Positions 25,349 to 34,184 of a DNA stretch of 64,000 nucleotides are shown here, piece by piece. The DNA is taken from NCBI GenBank assembly GCA_050290865.1, contig JBNKIW010000017.1:1-64000 (forward strand). The letters are read 5' to 3'. This stretch comes from JARRLC01 sp050290865 (lineage in GTDB: Bacteria > Pseudomonadota > Alphaproteobacteria > Rhizobiales > Rhodomicrobiaceae). The notes under the pieces are model-generated. The model made no database searches. It worked only from the letters and a program-made list of their open reading frames with translations, and was not told where the DNA came from. Position 1 is the first letter of the stretch, and each line of letters opens with the position of its first letter. Both the position numbers and the translations under genes were made by a program.

Positions 25349-26605
25349 ATGGGCCTTCTGGTACTGAAATTCGGTGGAACGTCGGTCGCCGATATCGACC
25401 GGATTCGAAATGTTGCGCGCCATGTGAAGCGCGAAGTCGACGCCGGCAACCGCTGCGCCGTCGTGGTTTCGGCCATGGCGGGGCATACCAATCAGCTCGT
25501 GGAGTGGACACGCCAAGCTTCTGCCGTGCATGATGCCCGGGAATATGATATGGTGGTGGCTTCCGGCGAACAGATTACCTCGGGCCTTCTGGCCATCGTG
25601 TTGCAGTCCATGGGAATACCCGCGCGTTCCTGGCTCGGGTGGCAAATTCCGATCAAGACTGACAGTGAACATGGTGTGGCGCGCATCGCCGAGATCCCTG
25701 CCGTGGGATTGAAAGAGCGCCTGGAAAAAGGGGAAGTAGCGGTGATCGCAGGCTTCCAGGGGATAAGTCCGCATGGACGTATAACCACTTTGGGACGTGG
25801 CGGCTCGGATACCAGCGCCGTGGCCGTCGCCGCCGCCGTCAGGGCGGACCGCTGCGACATCTACACCGATGTGGATGGCGTCTACACCACCGATCCGCGG
25901 ATCGTGCCGAAGGCAAGGCGCCTGGATAAAATCTCCTATGAGGAGATGCTGGAAATGGCCTCTCTCGGCGCGAAGGTGCTGCAGACGCGTTCGGTCGAGA
26001 TGGCGATGGTTCATCGTGTGCCGGTGCTGGTGCGCTCGTCCTTCGACGCACCCGACGCCTGCCCGGCCTATGGCGGCGACGCCCTGGCTCCCGGAACGCT
26101 TGTTTGCGACGAGGAAGACATCTTGGAACAGCAAGTCGTAAGTGGAATCGCGTATGCGAAAGACGAAGCCAAAGTCACACTTTTGCGTGTAAAGGATAAG
26201 CCGGGCATCGCGGCGCGCGTTTTCGGTCCGCTTGCCGAAGCGAACATCAATGTCGATATGATCGTTCAGAACGTCTCCGACGATGGCCGCTTCACCGACG
26301 TGACCTTCACGGTCCCCGCAACCGATCTCGACCGCGCGCTCGGCGTCCTTGAAAAAGTGAAGGAAGAAATTGGTTGTTCCGATATACGCGGGGCCACGGA
26401 TATAGTAAAAGTCTCTGTCATCGGCATTGGCATGCGCAGTCACGCGGGAGTTGCGGCACAGATGTTCAACGCTCTCGCTGAAAAGGGGATTAATATCGAG
26501 GCGATCTCAACCTCTGAGATAAAAATCAGCATCCTGATCGATGCTGTTTATGCAGAGCTTGCGGTACGCACGCTTCATTCGTTGTACGGTTTGGACGCCA
26601 GCTAA
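25349..26605 (+). CDS. lysC: Aspartate kinase
   Basis: First step of lysine, threonine and methionine synthesis. The catalytic domain begins LLVLKFGGTSVADIDRIRNV, with the substrate loop GRGGSDTSAVAVAAAV (near 149-164) and YTDVDGVYTTDPRI. Two C-terminal ACT domains (VTLLRVKDKPGIAARVFGPL and VSVIGIGMRSHAGVAAQMFN) bind feedback inhibitors. The ATG at 25349 gives the canonical alphaproteobacterial start; an ATG at 25307 would add 14 residues without family support. The 3' end is 19 bp from ptsP. Confidence 0.96.
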   Translation: MGLLVLKFGGTSVADIDRIRNVARHVKREVDAGNRCAVVVSAMAGHTNQLVEWTRQASAVHDAREYDMVVASGEQITSGLLAIVLQSMGIPARSWLGWQIPIKTDSEHGVARIAEIPAVGLKERLEKGEVAVIAGFQGISPHGRITTLGRGGSDTSAVAVAAAVRADRCDIYTDVDGVYTTDPRIVPKARRLDKISYEEMLEMASLGAKVLQTRSVEMAMVHRVPVLVRSSFDAPDACPAYGGDALAPGTLVCDEEDILEQQVVSGIAYAKDEAKVTLLRVKDKPGIAARVFGPLAEANINVDMIVQNVSDDGRFTDVTFTVPATDLDRALGVLEKVKEEIGCSDIRGATDIVKVSVIGIGMRSHAGVAAQMFNALAEKGINIEAISTSEIKISILIDAVYAELAVRTLHSLYGLDAS

Positions 26606-26624
26606 GCAGTGCCCGCGGTCTCTC

Positions 26625-28970
26625 ATGGCTCAAACAAGACCATCGCCGGATGACATCAGCCTGCGGTCTGCAGGCGCGGGAGGAACCGGGCGGATGCCCT
26701 GGACGACGAGCGCACCTCGCGTGCTGCTGAAGCAGCTCCGTGAAGTCATGGCGCGGCCCGACGCGACCAAACCGGGAGACGTCGAGGCGCGCCTGGAGCG
26801 CATCGTGCAACTTATCGCCGCCAACATGGTTGCGGAGGTGTGCTCGATCTATGTCCGCCTGCCGGACGGCTCTTTCGAGCTGTTCGCGACGGTGGGCCTG
26901 CGCAAGGAAGCCATCCACGCCACGCATCTGAAGGCCAGCGAGGGCCTCGTCGGCCTCATCGCCCGCACCGGCGAGCATGTCAACCTGCCGGACGCACAGA
27001 ACCACCCCGCCTTCTCCTACCGGCCAGAAACTGGCGAGGAAGCCTTCCAATCCTTCCTGGGCGTGCCCATCGTGCGCGCCGGCCGCACCATCGGTGTCCT
27101 CGCAGTCCAGAACGCCATCTCGCGCACCTACTCCGACGAGGAAGTCGAGGCGCTGCAGACCACGGCGATGGTCCTCGCCGAAATGATGGGCTCGGGGCTG
27201 CTGGACGGCCTGAGCGTCTCCGTTCCCGATACGAGACGCGGCCAGAGCATCACGGTTTCGGGCCATATCCTCTCCGAGGGCATCGCGCTCGGCCACGTCG
27301 TACTGCATGAGCCGCGCGTCAGCGTTTCCAAGCTGTTCGCCGAAGATATCCCGGCGGAGCAGCTCCGCCTGGACACCGCGCTGCGCCGCCTGCGCGAGAG
27401 TGTCGATGCCATGCTTCTCGACTCGGAGGTGCTGCGCGCCGGCGACCACCGCGATGTGCTGGAAGCCTACCGCATGTTCGCGCATGATCAGGGCTGGACC
27501 AAGCGGCTGCATGAAGCCGTCACCGCAGGCCTTACCGCTGAAGCGGCGGTCGAGAAGGTGCAGAGCAACATGCGCACCCGCACCATGCGGCAGAGCGATC
27601 CCTTCTGGCGCGAGCGCCTCCACGACATCGACGACCTGTCGAATCGCCTGCTGCGGCTTCTGACCGGGGGCGCGGGCACCGCGGCCGAGAGCGACCTGCC
27701 GCGCGATACCATCCTGGTGGCCCGCAGCATGGGCCCGGCCGAACTGCTCGACTACGACCGCAGGCGCGTGCGCGGCTTGGTGCTGTCCGACGGCGGCGCC
27801 ACCAGCCACGTGGCCATCGTCGCCAAGGCGCTGGGCATCCCGGCGCTCGGCTATGTGCGCGACGTGCTGGAGGAGGTCGACCCTGGCGACCCGGCGGTGC
27901 TCGACGCCGAGGGCGGGCAGTTTCATGTGCGGCCCTCGCTGGAAGTCATCCGCAATTATGCCGACAAGGCCCGGTTCCGCGCCCGCAAACAGGCGCAGTA
28001 CGAGAAGCTGCGCGACACCCCTGCCGTCACCAAGGACGGCGAGCGGGTGATGATGAACATCAATGCGGGGCTGCTCGTCGATCTGCCGCATGTCTCGCAG
28101 TCGGGCGCCGACGGCATCGGCCTGTTCCGCACCGAATTGGAGTTCATGGTCGCCTCGACATTCCCGAGGCTACAGCAGCAGACGGAAATGTACCGCCACA
28201 TCGTGCAGGGGGCCGGCGATAGACCGGTCGTGTTCCGCTCACTCGATGTCGGCGGCGACAAACTCCTGCCCTATCTGCAGCAGGCCGCCGAGGAAAACCC
28301 GGCCATGGGATGGCGCGCGATCCGCATCGCGCTGGACCGGCCGGGACTGTTTCGCACCCAGGTCCGCGCGCTCCTGCACGCCTCCGCGGGCCGCGAGCTG
28401 CGCCTGATGCTGCCATTCCTCACACAGGTCTCGGAGTTCTGCGATGCGCGCAAACTGATCGAGAAGGACATCGCGCATCTGCGCCGGCACCACCGGCCGG
28501 GACCGTCGAAACTGGCGCTCGGCGCCATGATCGAAGTGCCGGCGATGCTCTGGCAGCTCGACGACCTGTTGTGCCGGGTCGATTTCATCTCGGTCGGCAG
28601 CAACGACCTGTTGCAGTTCCTCTTCGCGGCGGACCGCGGCAATACGCGCGTGGCGGGGCGGTTCGACGTGCTCAGCCCGGCAGCGCTGCGCGTGCTGCGC
28701 AAGATCGTCGTCAAGGCCGAAAAGCATGGCGTGCCCGTGACGCTGTGCGGCGAGATGGCAGGCAGGCCCATCGAGGCGATGGCCCTCATCGGCCTCGGCT
28801 TCCGCTCGATTTCCATGGCACCGGCCAGCGTCGGCCCGGTCAAGGCCATGATCCTGTCGGTCAATGCCGCCGAAATTCAGCGTATCGTGCTCGACCTCGT
28901 CGATCAGGGACGCAACGACATCCGCGAGCGCCTGATCGACTTTGCCCGCGCCCACGACATCCCCGTTTAG
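26625..28970 (+). CDS. ptsP: PEP-protein phosphotransferase of the nitrogen PTS (EI-Ntr)
   Basis: Transfers phosphate from PEP to NPr in the regulatory nitrogen-related PTS. From the ATG at 26625 (781 residues) there is a GAF domain (about 45-190, EVCSIYVRLPDGSFELFATV). The Enzyme I N-terminal domain follows, with the phospho-His in SDGGATSHVAIVAKALGIPA. The PEP-binding barrel comes last (GADGIGLFRTELEFMV, FRSLDVGGDKLLPYL, and FISVGSNDLLQFLFAADRGN near the end). GAF may bind glutamine or 2-oxoglutarate as proposed for other EI-Ntr proteins. It follows lysC by 19 bp, and the lysC-ptsP order is conserved in Hyphomicrobiales. Confidence 0.96.
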   Translation: MAQTRPSPDDISLRSAGAGGTGRMPWTTSAPRVLLKQLREVMARPDATKPGDVEARLERIVQLIAANMVAEVCSIYVRLPDGSFELFATVGLRKEAIHATHLKASEGLVGLIARTGEHVNLPDAQNHPAFSYRPETGEEAFQSFLGVPIVRAGRTIGVLAVQNAISRTYSDEEVEALQTTAMVLAEMMGSGLLDGLSVSVPDTRRGQSITVSGHILSEGIALGHVVLHEPRVSVSKLFAEDIPAEQLRLDTALRRLRESVDAMLLDSEVLRAGDHRDVLEAYRMFAHDQGWTKRLHEAVTAGLTAEAAVEKVQSNMRTRTMRQSDPFWRERLHDIDDLSNRLLRLLTGGAGTAAESDLPRDTILVARSMGPAELLDYDRRRVRGLVLSDGGATSHVAIVAKALGIPALGYVRDVLEEVDPGDPAVLDAEGGQFHVRPSLEVIRNYADKARFRARKQAQYEKLRDTPAVTKDGERVMMNINAGLLVDLPHVSQSGADGIGLFRTELEFMVASTFPRLQQQTEMYRHIVQGAGDRPVVFRSLDVGGDKLLPYLQQAAEENPAMGWRAIRIALDRPGLFRTQVRALLHASAGRELRLMLPFLTQVSEFCDARKLIEKDIAHLRRHHRPGPSKLALGAMIEVPAMLWQLDDLLCRVDFISVGSNDLLQFLFAADRGNTRVAGRFDVLSPAALRVLRKIVVKAEKHGVPVTLCGEMAGRPIEAMALIGLGFRSISMAPASVGPVKAMILSVNAAEIQRIVLDLVDQGRNDIRERLIDFARAHDIPV

Positions 28971-29070
28971 CCAAGCGCGCCCCCGGATATTTCACAGCGC
29001 GCCGGTGGGGGCCTATCGGACGCTGGCGCACCCCCGGAACATTTTCGCTCATTCTTGCCAGGCCAGACCC

Positions 29071-30153
29071 ATGACCACCGCGACCGTTCCGAAGGAGAAG
29101 CTCGAAAGGCTCGTCAGCCGCTGGGAAGCCATCCAGGCGGCACTCGCGGCGAGCCCGGACCACGACACTTTCGTCCAACTGTCGAAGGAATTCGCGGAGC
29201 TGGACGCGGTCGTAGCCATCATCCGCCACCTCAGGGAGGCCGAGACCGAGCTTGAAGGCCTGCATTCGATCGTCGCCGACACCGGGGCCGATGGAGAGAT
29301 GGCCGAACTCGCCCAGGCGGAAATCCCGCAGCTCGATGAGCGCGTCGCCGCGCTGAACCACGAGATCCGCGTCGAACTGCTCCCGCGCGATGCCGCCGAC
29401 GACAAGAGCGCCATCGTCGAGCTGCGCGCCGGCACCGGCGGCGAGGAGGCCGCGCTGTTCGCGGGCGATCTGTTCCGCATGTATCAGCGCTACGCGGGCT
29501 TGCGCGGCTGGAAGGTGCAGATCCTGTCGGCGAGCGAAAGCGGCAAGGGCGGCTATAAGGAGGTGGTGGCCAGTTTCAACGGCAAGGGCGTGTTTGCGCG
29601 GCTGAAATTCGAATCCGGCGTGCATCGCGTGCAGCGCGTGCCGGAGACCGAGGCCAGCGGGCGTATTCACACCTCGGCCGCGACCGTCGCCGTGCTGCCC
29701 GAGGCGGAGGACATCGGCATCGAAATCTGCCCCGAGGACATCCGCATCGATACCATGCGCGCCTCCGGCCCCGGCGGGCAGAGCGTCAACACCACCGACT
29801 CCGCGGTGCGGGTCACGCATCTTCCGACCGGCATCGTGGTGACCGCCTCTGAAAAGTCGCAGCATCAGAACCGGGCGCGGGCCATGCAGGTTCTGCGCGC
29901 ACGCCTTTACGACATGGAACGCACCAAGGCCGCCGACGCCCGAGCCGCCGAGCGCAAGGAACAGGTGGGCTCCGGCGACCGCTCGCAGCGCATCCGCACC
30001 TATAATTTCCCGCAGGGGCGTGTCACGGACCACAGGATTAACCTCACGCTCTACAGCCTGCCACAGGTCATGCAGGGCGAGGCGCTCGACGATCTGATCG
30101 ATCCCCTGATCACCGACCACCAGGCGAGCCTGCTGGCGGCGATGGAGGAATAA
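29071..30153 (+). CDS. prfA: Peptide chain release factor 1
   Basis: Recognises UAA/UAG stop codons. The 360-residue protein has GGQ at 235-237 (SGPGGQSVNTTDSAVRVTH) for peptidyl-tRNA hydrolysis. The codon-recognition tripeptide is PET at 191-193 (RVPETEASGRIHTSA), where E. coli RF1 has PAT. The start at 29071 (MTTATVPKEKLERL) matches the family; codons further upstream are not conserved. The Gln of GGQ is the substrate of PrmC, encoded next. Confidence 0.97.
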   Translation: MTTATVPKEKLERLVSRWEAIQAALAASPDHDTFVQLSKEFAELDAVVAIIRHLREAETELEGLHSIVADTGADGEMAELAQAEIPQLDERVAALNHEIRVELLPRDAADDKSAIVELRAGTGGEEAALFAGDLFRMYQRYAGLRGWKVQILSASESGKGGYKEVVASFNGKGVFARLKFESGVHRVQRVPETEASGRIHTSAATVAVLPEAEDIGIEICPEDIRIDTMRASGPGGQSVNTTDSAVRVTHLPTGIVVTASEKSQHQNRARAMQVLRARLYDMERTKAADARAAERKEQVGSGDRSQRIRTYNFPQGRVTDHRINLTLYSLPQVMQGEALDDLIDPLITDHQASLLAAMEE

Positions 30154-30297
30154 CTGGCAGCGTGATACCCGCCGGTCGGGAGCGGTGGTGCGCGGATGGC
30201 CATGAAATCCGTCACGGCCCACGGACAGGAGAGCGGAAATTAAACCGTCGCGCTTTACAGTGACCCGCTCTGGAGGCACTTTTTCGGCATTAACGAC

Positions 30298-31173
30298 ATG
30301 ACAACCGTCCACTCCGCCGTAACCGCGCTCGCGCGGTCGTTCCGCGAGGCCGGCCTGCCCACGCCGGAGCTGGACGCGCGCGTGCTCGTCCTCCATGCCT
30401 GCGAGACATCCCACGAGGACTACATCCTCGCGCCGGAGCGGCGGCTCAGCCTTGAGGAGATGGACCAGATCGCCGCCCTCCAGGAGCGCCGCCTGGCGCG
30501 CGAACCCGTGTCGCGCATCATCGGCTACCGCGAATTCTGGGGACGACGCTTCGCCCTGGGTCCCGCCGCGCTCGATCCGCGCCCCGACACCGAGACGCTG
30601 ATAGAAGCCGCGCTGGGCCTCATACGCGAGGAAGAGCGGGCAGACGCGCCGCTCCGGATCCTCGATCTCGGTACCGGCACGGGCTGCATCCTGCTCACGC
30701 TGCTCGCCGAACTCCCGGAGGCCTGGGGTATCGGCATCGACCGCAAGGAGGCTGCGCTGCGCCTCGCCTGCCGCAACGCGCGCACCCTGGGCCTGGCATC
30801 CCGCGCCGCATTCGCCTGCGGCGACTGGCTCGACGCAATCAACGGCGCCTTTCATTTACTTGTGGCAAATCCTCCCTATATAAGGAGTCAAGACATCGCC
30901 ACGCTGGAGCCGGAGGTCAGCCGCCACGATCCGGCGCTGGCCCTCGACGGCGGGACCGACGGGCTGGATGCATACCGCCGCATCGTCGAGGGGGCCGCGA
31001 AGGCCGCATTTCCCGGGAGCTGGGTGCTCGTGGAAGCCGGCGAAGGGCAAATTACAGGAATCGTTACCTTATTCGAGCAAGCTGGCTGGACGGCTGCTCC
31101 CGGACACTGCAGAGTCTATTCTGACCTGGCCGGAGTGGAGCGCGTGGTTGCCATAAAGCGACAGGCAGCGTGA
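30298..31173 (+). CDS. prmC: Release factor glutamine N5-methyltransferase
   Basis: Methylates the GGQ glutamine of release factors. The 291-residue protein has a helical N-terminal domain, ALDPRPDTETLIE (91-103), SAM motif I ILDLGTGTGCILLTLLAELP (121-140) and the NPPY active site at 191-194. The start at 30298 is an ATG with the family-like TVHSAVTALARSF. It follows prfA after a 144-bp gap that shows no distinct feature; the functional pairing with prfA is the common one. Confidence 0.96.
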   Translation: MTTVHSAVTALARSFREAGLPTPELDARVLVLHACETSHEDYILAPERRLSLEEMDQIAALQERRLAREPVSRIIGYREFWGRRFALGPAALDPRPDTETLIEAALGLIREEERADAPLRILDLGTGTGCILLTLLAELPEAWGIGIDRKEAALRLACRNARTLGLASRAAFACGDWLDAINGAFHLLVANPPYIRSQDIATLEPEVSRHDPALALDGGTDGLDAYRRIVEGAAKAAFPGSWVLVEAGEGQITGIVTLFEQAGWTAAPGHCRVYSDLAGVERVVAIKRQAA

Positions 31174-31593
31174 CCTTGGCCCCTCCGTCAAAAAAAGAGT
31201 TGGAAATTCGGCGTGATCACGCTAGCTTTTGGATACGGATTCGGCAGGCCACGACGGATACGCATTAGCGCCGCAACTTCCTCCAGTGTGAAGACGTCTG
31301 TGCGCTGGCATCGGTGGCATTGATCGCTGCAAATCGGTTTTCATTTCTAAAACAAAGGGATTGGCGAACCGCTCTCATTATCGGCGATGAAACATCGCGA
31401 TATGAGCCGTCTTCCGTGGGGCCAGCTGAGCGTGTCCGCTCCGGCCCGAATGCCTCGCGGATCTGGAACGACAATGCGGGAACTGATCGTAAAACTGGCC
31501 AAAAACCTACATCAACGGGCCGCAAGCGCGTTGGTTTTTGGTTATTTTCCGAGTGCCGCCACGCGCTTGCGGCGGATATGATAGACGGGAGCC
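31174..31593. other. 420-bp gene-free leader of the DUF4167 gene
   Basis: No convincing coding frame: the open frames here are Arg/Ser-rich and overlap on both strands. Its main content is the hairpin at 31499-31541. A promoter for the DUF4167 gene is likely but no strong -35/-10 pair stands out. Confidence 0.6.
31499..31541 (+). repeat. Perfect 9-bp inverted repeat in the DUF4167 leader
   Basis: CCAAAAACC (31499-31507) pairs with GGTTTTTGG (31533-31541). Inside the loop AACG (31514-31517) can pair with CGTT (31529-31532), directly stacked on the outer stem, leaving one bulge of 6 nt. It is followed by TTATTTTCC. The DUF4167 start codon is 52 bp downstream. It may be a structured 5' UTR, an attenuator, or a terminator of upstream read-through. 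Confidence 0.55.
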
Positions 31594-32253
31594 ATGAGGC
31601 AAGGACAACAAAACAGACGCGGCCGCGGCCGGAACACGAGCAGCAGCAACAGCAGCAGCAACCATAATAATAACAGTGGCCGCAAGCAGCAAAATCCGCT
31701 TTCGCGTAATTACGAGTCAAGCGGACCGGACGTAAAGATCCGTGGCACAGCCGCGCAGGTCGCGGAGAAGTACGCGGCACTCGCCCGCGATGCCACGTCA
31801 TCGGGTGACGTGATCACCGCGGAAAACTACCTGCAGCACGCAGAACACTATACGCGGATCATCCTGGCTGCGCAGCAGGCGCAGGCACAGAACCAAGCGC
31901 AGCCGTCCCCGGCGGGCCATCAAGGCTACGAAAACGGCCATGCCGGAAACACGCCGCAGCGGGTCGCCGCCGACGGCAACGGGGCCATGCGCGATCAACC
32001 GCAGCCGCACGTTGCGCCTCCTCAAATCCCCGTCGAACAGCCGGTGATCGCCGAGGCTCCGGCCGAGAAACCGCAGCCGGTAAAAGCCGCTCCCGCTGCG
32101 AAGGAGACCGAGGGCGGACGCCGCCGCCGCCGTCGCTATCCGGCGAATGGTGCCGAGCGCACGGACACGCCCGAGGCGGCCGCCGGCAACGGCCTCGCCC
32201 GTGGCGGTGAGACAACCGGCGAGGGGCACTCGCCCGACGAGGCTGTCGCCTGA
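31594..32253 (+). CDS. DUF4167 domain protein
   Basis: A 219-residue protein with a basic, low-complexity start (RQGQQNRRGRGRNTSSSNS, then runs of Asn/Ser/Gln). The conserved DUF4167 helix pair follows at about 45-90 (DVKIRGTAAQVAEKYAALAR and VITAENYLQHAEHYTRIIL). The Gln/Pro/Ala-rich remainder, with an RRRRRR patch near 175, is probably disordered. The family is alphaproteobacterial, and its composition suggests RNA or nucleoid binding, though no function is established. CGGGAG lies just upstream of the ATG. The gene follows prmC as expected, but clpB, the usual next gene, is absent. Confidence 0.9.
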   Translation: MRQGQQNRRGRGRNTSSSNSSSNHNNNSGRKQQNPLSRNYESSGPDVKIRGTAAQVAEKYAALARDATSSGDVITAENYLQHAEHYTRIILAAQQAQAQNQAQPSPAGHQGYENGHAGNTPQRVAADGNGAMRDQPQPHVAPPQIPVEQPVIAEAPAEKPQPVKAAPAAKETEGGRRRRRRYPANGAERTDTPEAAAGNGLARGGETTGEGHSPDEAVA

Positions 32254-32766
32254 CAAGGCGGCAGCATCTTTCGCCGCTCGCTGATTCACCGGAGGCAGTG
32301 CGCCCCGGGGGACATCTTCAGAGCAGCTTGAGGCCAGAACGCAGAGCTTTTTCGTCGTTGGTTCCCGCGCAAGCGGGAAGCTCGCTCCATTGAGACCCCG
32401 TCCGGCTCCCTACTCACGCGGGGAGGACGAGAATGTGCCTCCTTTCGACGCTTTCTAAATCTGGATGCCGGCACAAAAGGCATTCGATGGCCGCGGATAC
32501 ACCCCGATAATGCGGCGCGGATCGGCGCGCCTCTGAGGACAGCGCTTTTCGCTCGCCAACATCCCCAACATGCCTCTCCGCCAAAAAAACGGCCCCGACG
32601 CTTCGCCACGCGCGAATGGAAGACGGCCGGTCTGGTGACGCGGGGCGAATTGAATTCGCTTTGCCCCCACCCCATTTGGCCCTTCCGTCAATATAATGCC
32701 TCTTTTAGTCGCTCCATCTCACCGCTATAAGGGATATTACGGGCACGGGCGAAAGAGAGGCCGAGA
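32254..32766. other. 513-bp gene-free region with one strong hairpin
   Basis: TTCCCGC-GCAA-GCGGGAA (32362-32379) is a perfect 7-bp stem with a GCAA tetraloop. No T-run follows, so it may be a repeat-type element rather than a terminator. The open frames on the minus strand (32286-32691) are Arg-rich and show no family. Near 32690-32760 the DNA is less GC-rich and may hold the promoter of the pentapeptide-repeat gene. Confidence 0.5.
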
Positions 32767-34143
32767 ATGCAGGAAGCATTTCCGGGGGCAAAAGTCATCG
32801 ACAAGATTGAAGCCGGTTTCAACGAACTGACGCGGGACGCCAACGAAGCCAGCACGTCCGCGCGCAATTCCTGGATCATCTTCATCGCGCTGATCGCTTA
32901 TTTCCTCGTAAGCCTCGCGTCGATATCACATCGCGACCTGCTCCTAGATCAGCCCGTGAAGCTACCCATACTCGGCGTCGAGATCAGCCTGAAGGCGTTC
33001 TTCCTGTTCGGCCCCGCCGCGCTGGTGCTGATGCACTTCAATCTCCTGCTGCAACACGCCATGCTGGCCCGCAAGGTGCGCGACCTCCACGACCGCGTGA
33101 CGCGCTTCGAGGGAACCGGCCTGTTCCGCATGCACCGCGTGCGTATCCAGCTTCATTCCTATTTCTACTCCCAGCTCATAGCGGGGCCGCTCCGGAGCGG
33201 CTTTTTCGCCCTCTTCCTGCGCCTCATGACGTGGCTGTCGCTGGTCGTGCTGCCGGTCATCACCCTGATCGGCTTCCAGGTCACGTTCCTCCCCTATCAC
33301 GATCTGACCGTGACCTGGGCCCATCGCGCCTATCTGATCGTCGATCTCACGATCCTGACGGTGCTGGGCGTGTTCATGCGCTATCCCGACAAGGGCTTCG
33401 TGTCCGGTTTTGGCGCCAGCATCGGCGAACGGCCGTTGAGCTTCCTGATGGCGCTGCTGACAGGTATGGCGGTGCTGTTCCTTTCCATCAGCGTCGCGAC
33501 CATCCCGGAGGAGCGCATGGACCGCGTCATGACCGCGATGTGGCCGGTCGCCGTGCCTCAGGCGGAGGGCGACGCGCGCCGCCCGCGCCACGCGTTCGGC
33601 CTGACCGTGACATTGTTCGAAGGGCGCGTCGATTATCTCGGCGGCCGGGTGTCGAGCGTCTTCGCGCGCAATCTCGTCGTGCCCGACACCGATCTCGTGC
33701 GCGACCCCGACGTCGTGAGCAAGGAAGCCACGCTCAGCCTCAGGCGCCGCGACCTGCGCTACGGAGTCTTCGACCGCACCGACCTGCATCAGGCCGATAT
33801 GGCGGGCGTGATCGCAACCGGTGCGAGCTTCCGCGAGGCCAACCTGTCCTCGGTCAGGACGGAGCACGCCGAGATGGCTTATGCCGATCTCACGGGAGCG
33901 ACGGTAGCCGGGTCCGATTTCCTTGGCGCGAACTTGCGCGGCGTCTCGTTCAGCGCCGGGAACCTCCGGGGCACCTCTTTCCGCGGCGCGAATCTCGCCG
34001 GCGCAGTTCTGCGCGGTGCGAATGTCGGCAGGACACGGTGGGAGAATGCGCGTGTGGCGGGCGCCGACTTCACTGGCGCGATCAATCTGTTTCCTGGCGA
34101 CTTCACCGCGGAACAGAAGGCGGCAGCAAAGATGCCGCAATAG
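32767..34143 (+). CDS. Membrane protein with C-terminal pentapeptide repeats
   Basis: A 458-residue protein in two parts. Residues 1-255 hold four to five membrane helices (SWIIFIALIAYFLVSLASIS 38-57, AFFLFGPAALVLMHFNLLL 78-96, LSLVVLPVITLIGFQVTFL, AYLIVDLTILTVLGVFM and LLTGMAVLFLSISVA). Residues 330-450 are pentapeptide repeats of the A(D/N)LxX type (ADMAGVIATGASFREANLSS, then DLTGATVAGSDFLGANLRG, then FRGANLAGAVLRGANV), which fold as a right-handed quadrilateral helix. The linker between them shows no known domain. Function unknown; membrane-tethered pentapeptide proteins have been linked to sensing or scaffolding only loosely. It is convergent with dsbD, 41 bp apart. Confidence 0.85.
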   Translation: MQEAFPGAKVIDKIEAGFNELTRDANEASTSARNSWIIFIALIAYFLVSLASISHRDLLLDQPVKLPILGVEISLKAFFLFGPAALVLMHFNLLLQHAMLARKVRDLHDRVTRFEGTGLFRMHRVRIQLHSYFYSQLIAGPLRSGFFALFLRLMTWLSLVVLPVITLIGFQVTFLPYHDLTVTWAHRAYLIVDLTILTVLGVFMRYPDKGFVSGFGASIGERPLSFLMALLTGMAVLFLSISVATIPEERMDRVMTAMWPVAVPQAEGDARRPRHAFGLTVTLFEGRVDYLGGRVSSVFARNLVVPDTDLVRDPDVVSKEATLSLRRRDLRYGVFDRTDLHQADMAGVIATGASFREANLSSVRTEHAEMAYADLTGATVAGSDFLGANLRGVSFSAGNLRGTSFRGANLAGAVLRGANVGRTRWENARVAGADFTGAINLFPGDFTAEQKAAAKMPQ

Positions 34144-34184
34144 CCAGGCTCAGGAACCGGCGAACCGCACGCAGCGGATGTCAT

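Noticed and set aside
28861..30855. 664-codon open frame antisense to prfA and prmC
   Set aside because: It spans two well-defined genes and has shadow composition.
32286..32691. Minus-strand open frames after the DUF4167 gene
   Set aside because: Arg/Ser-rich, no ribosome site, no recognisable family.
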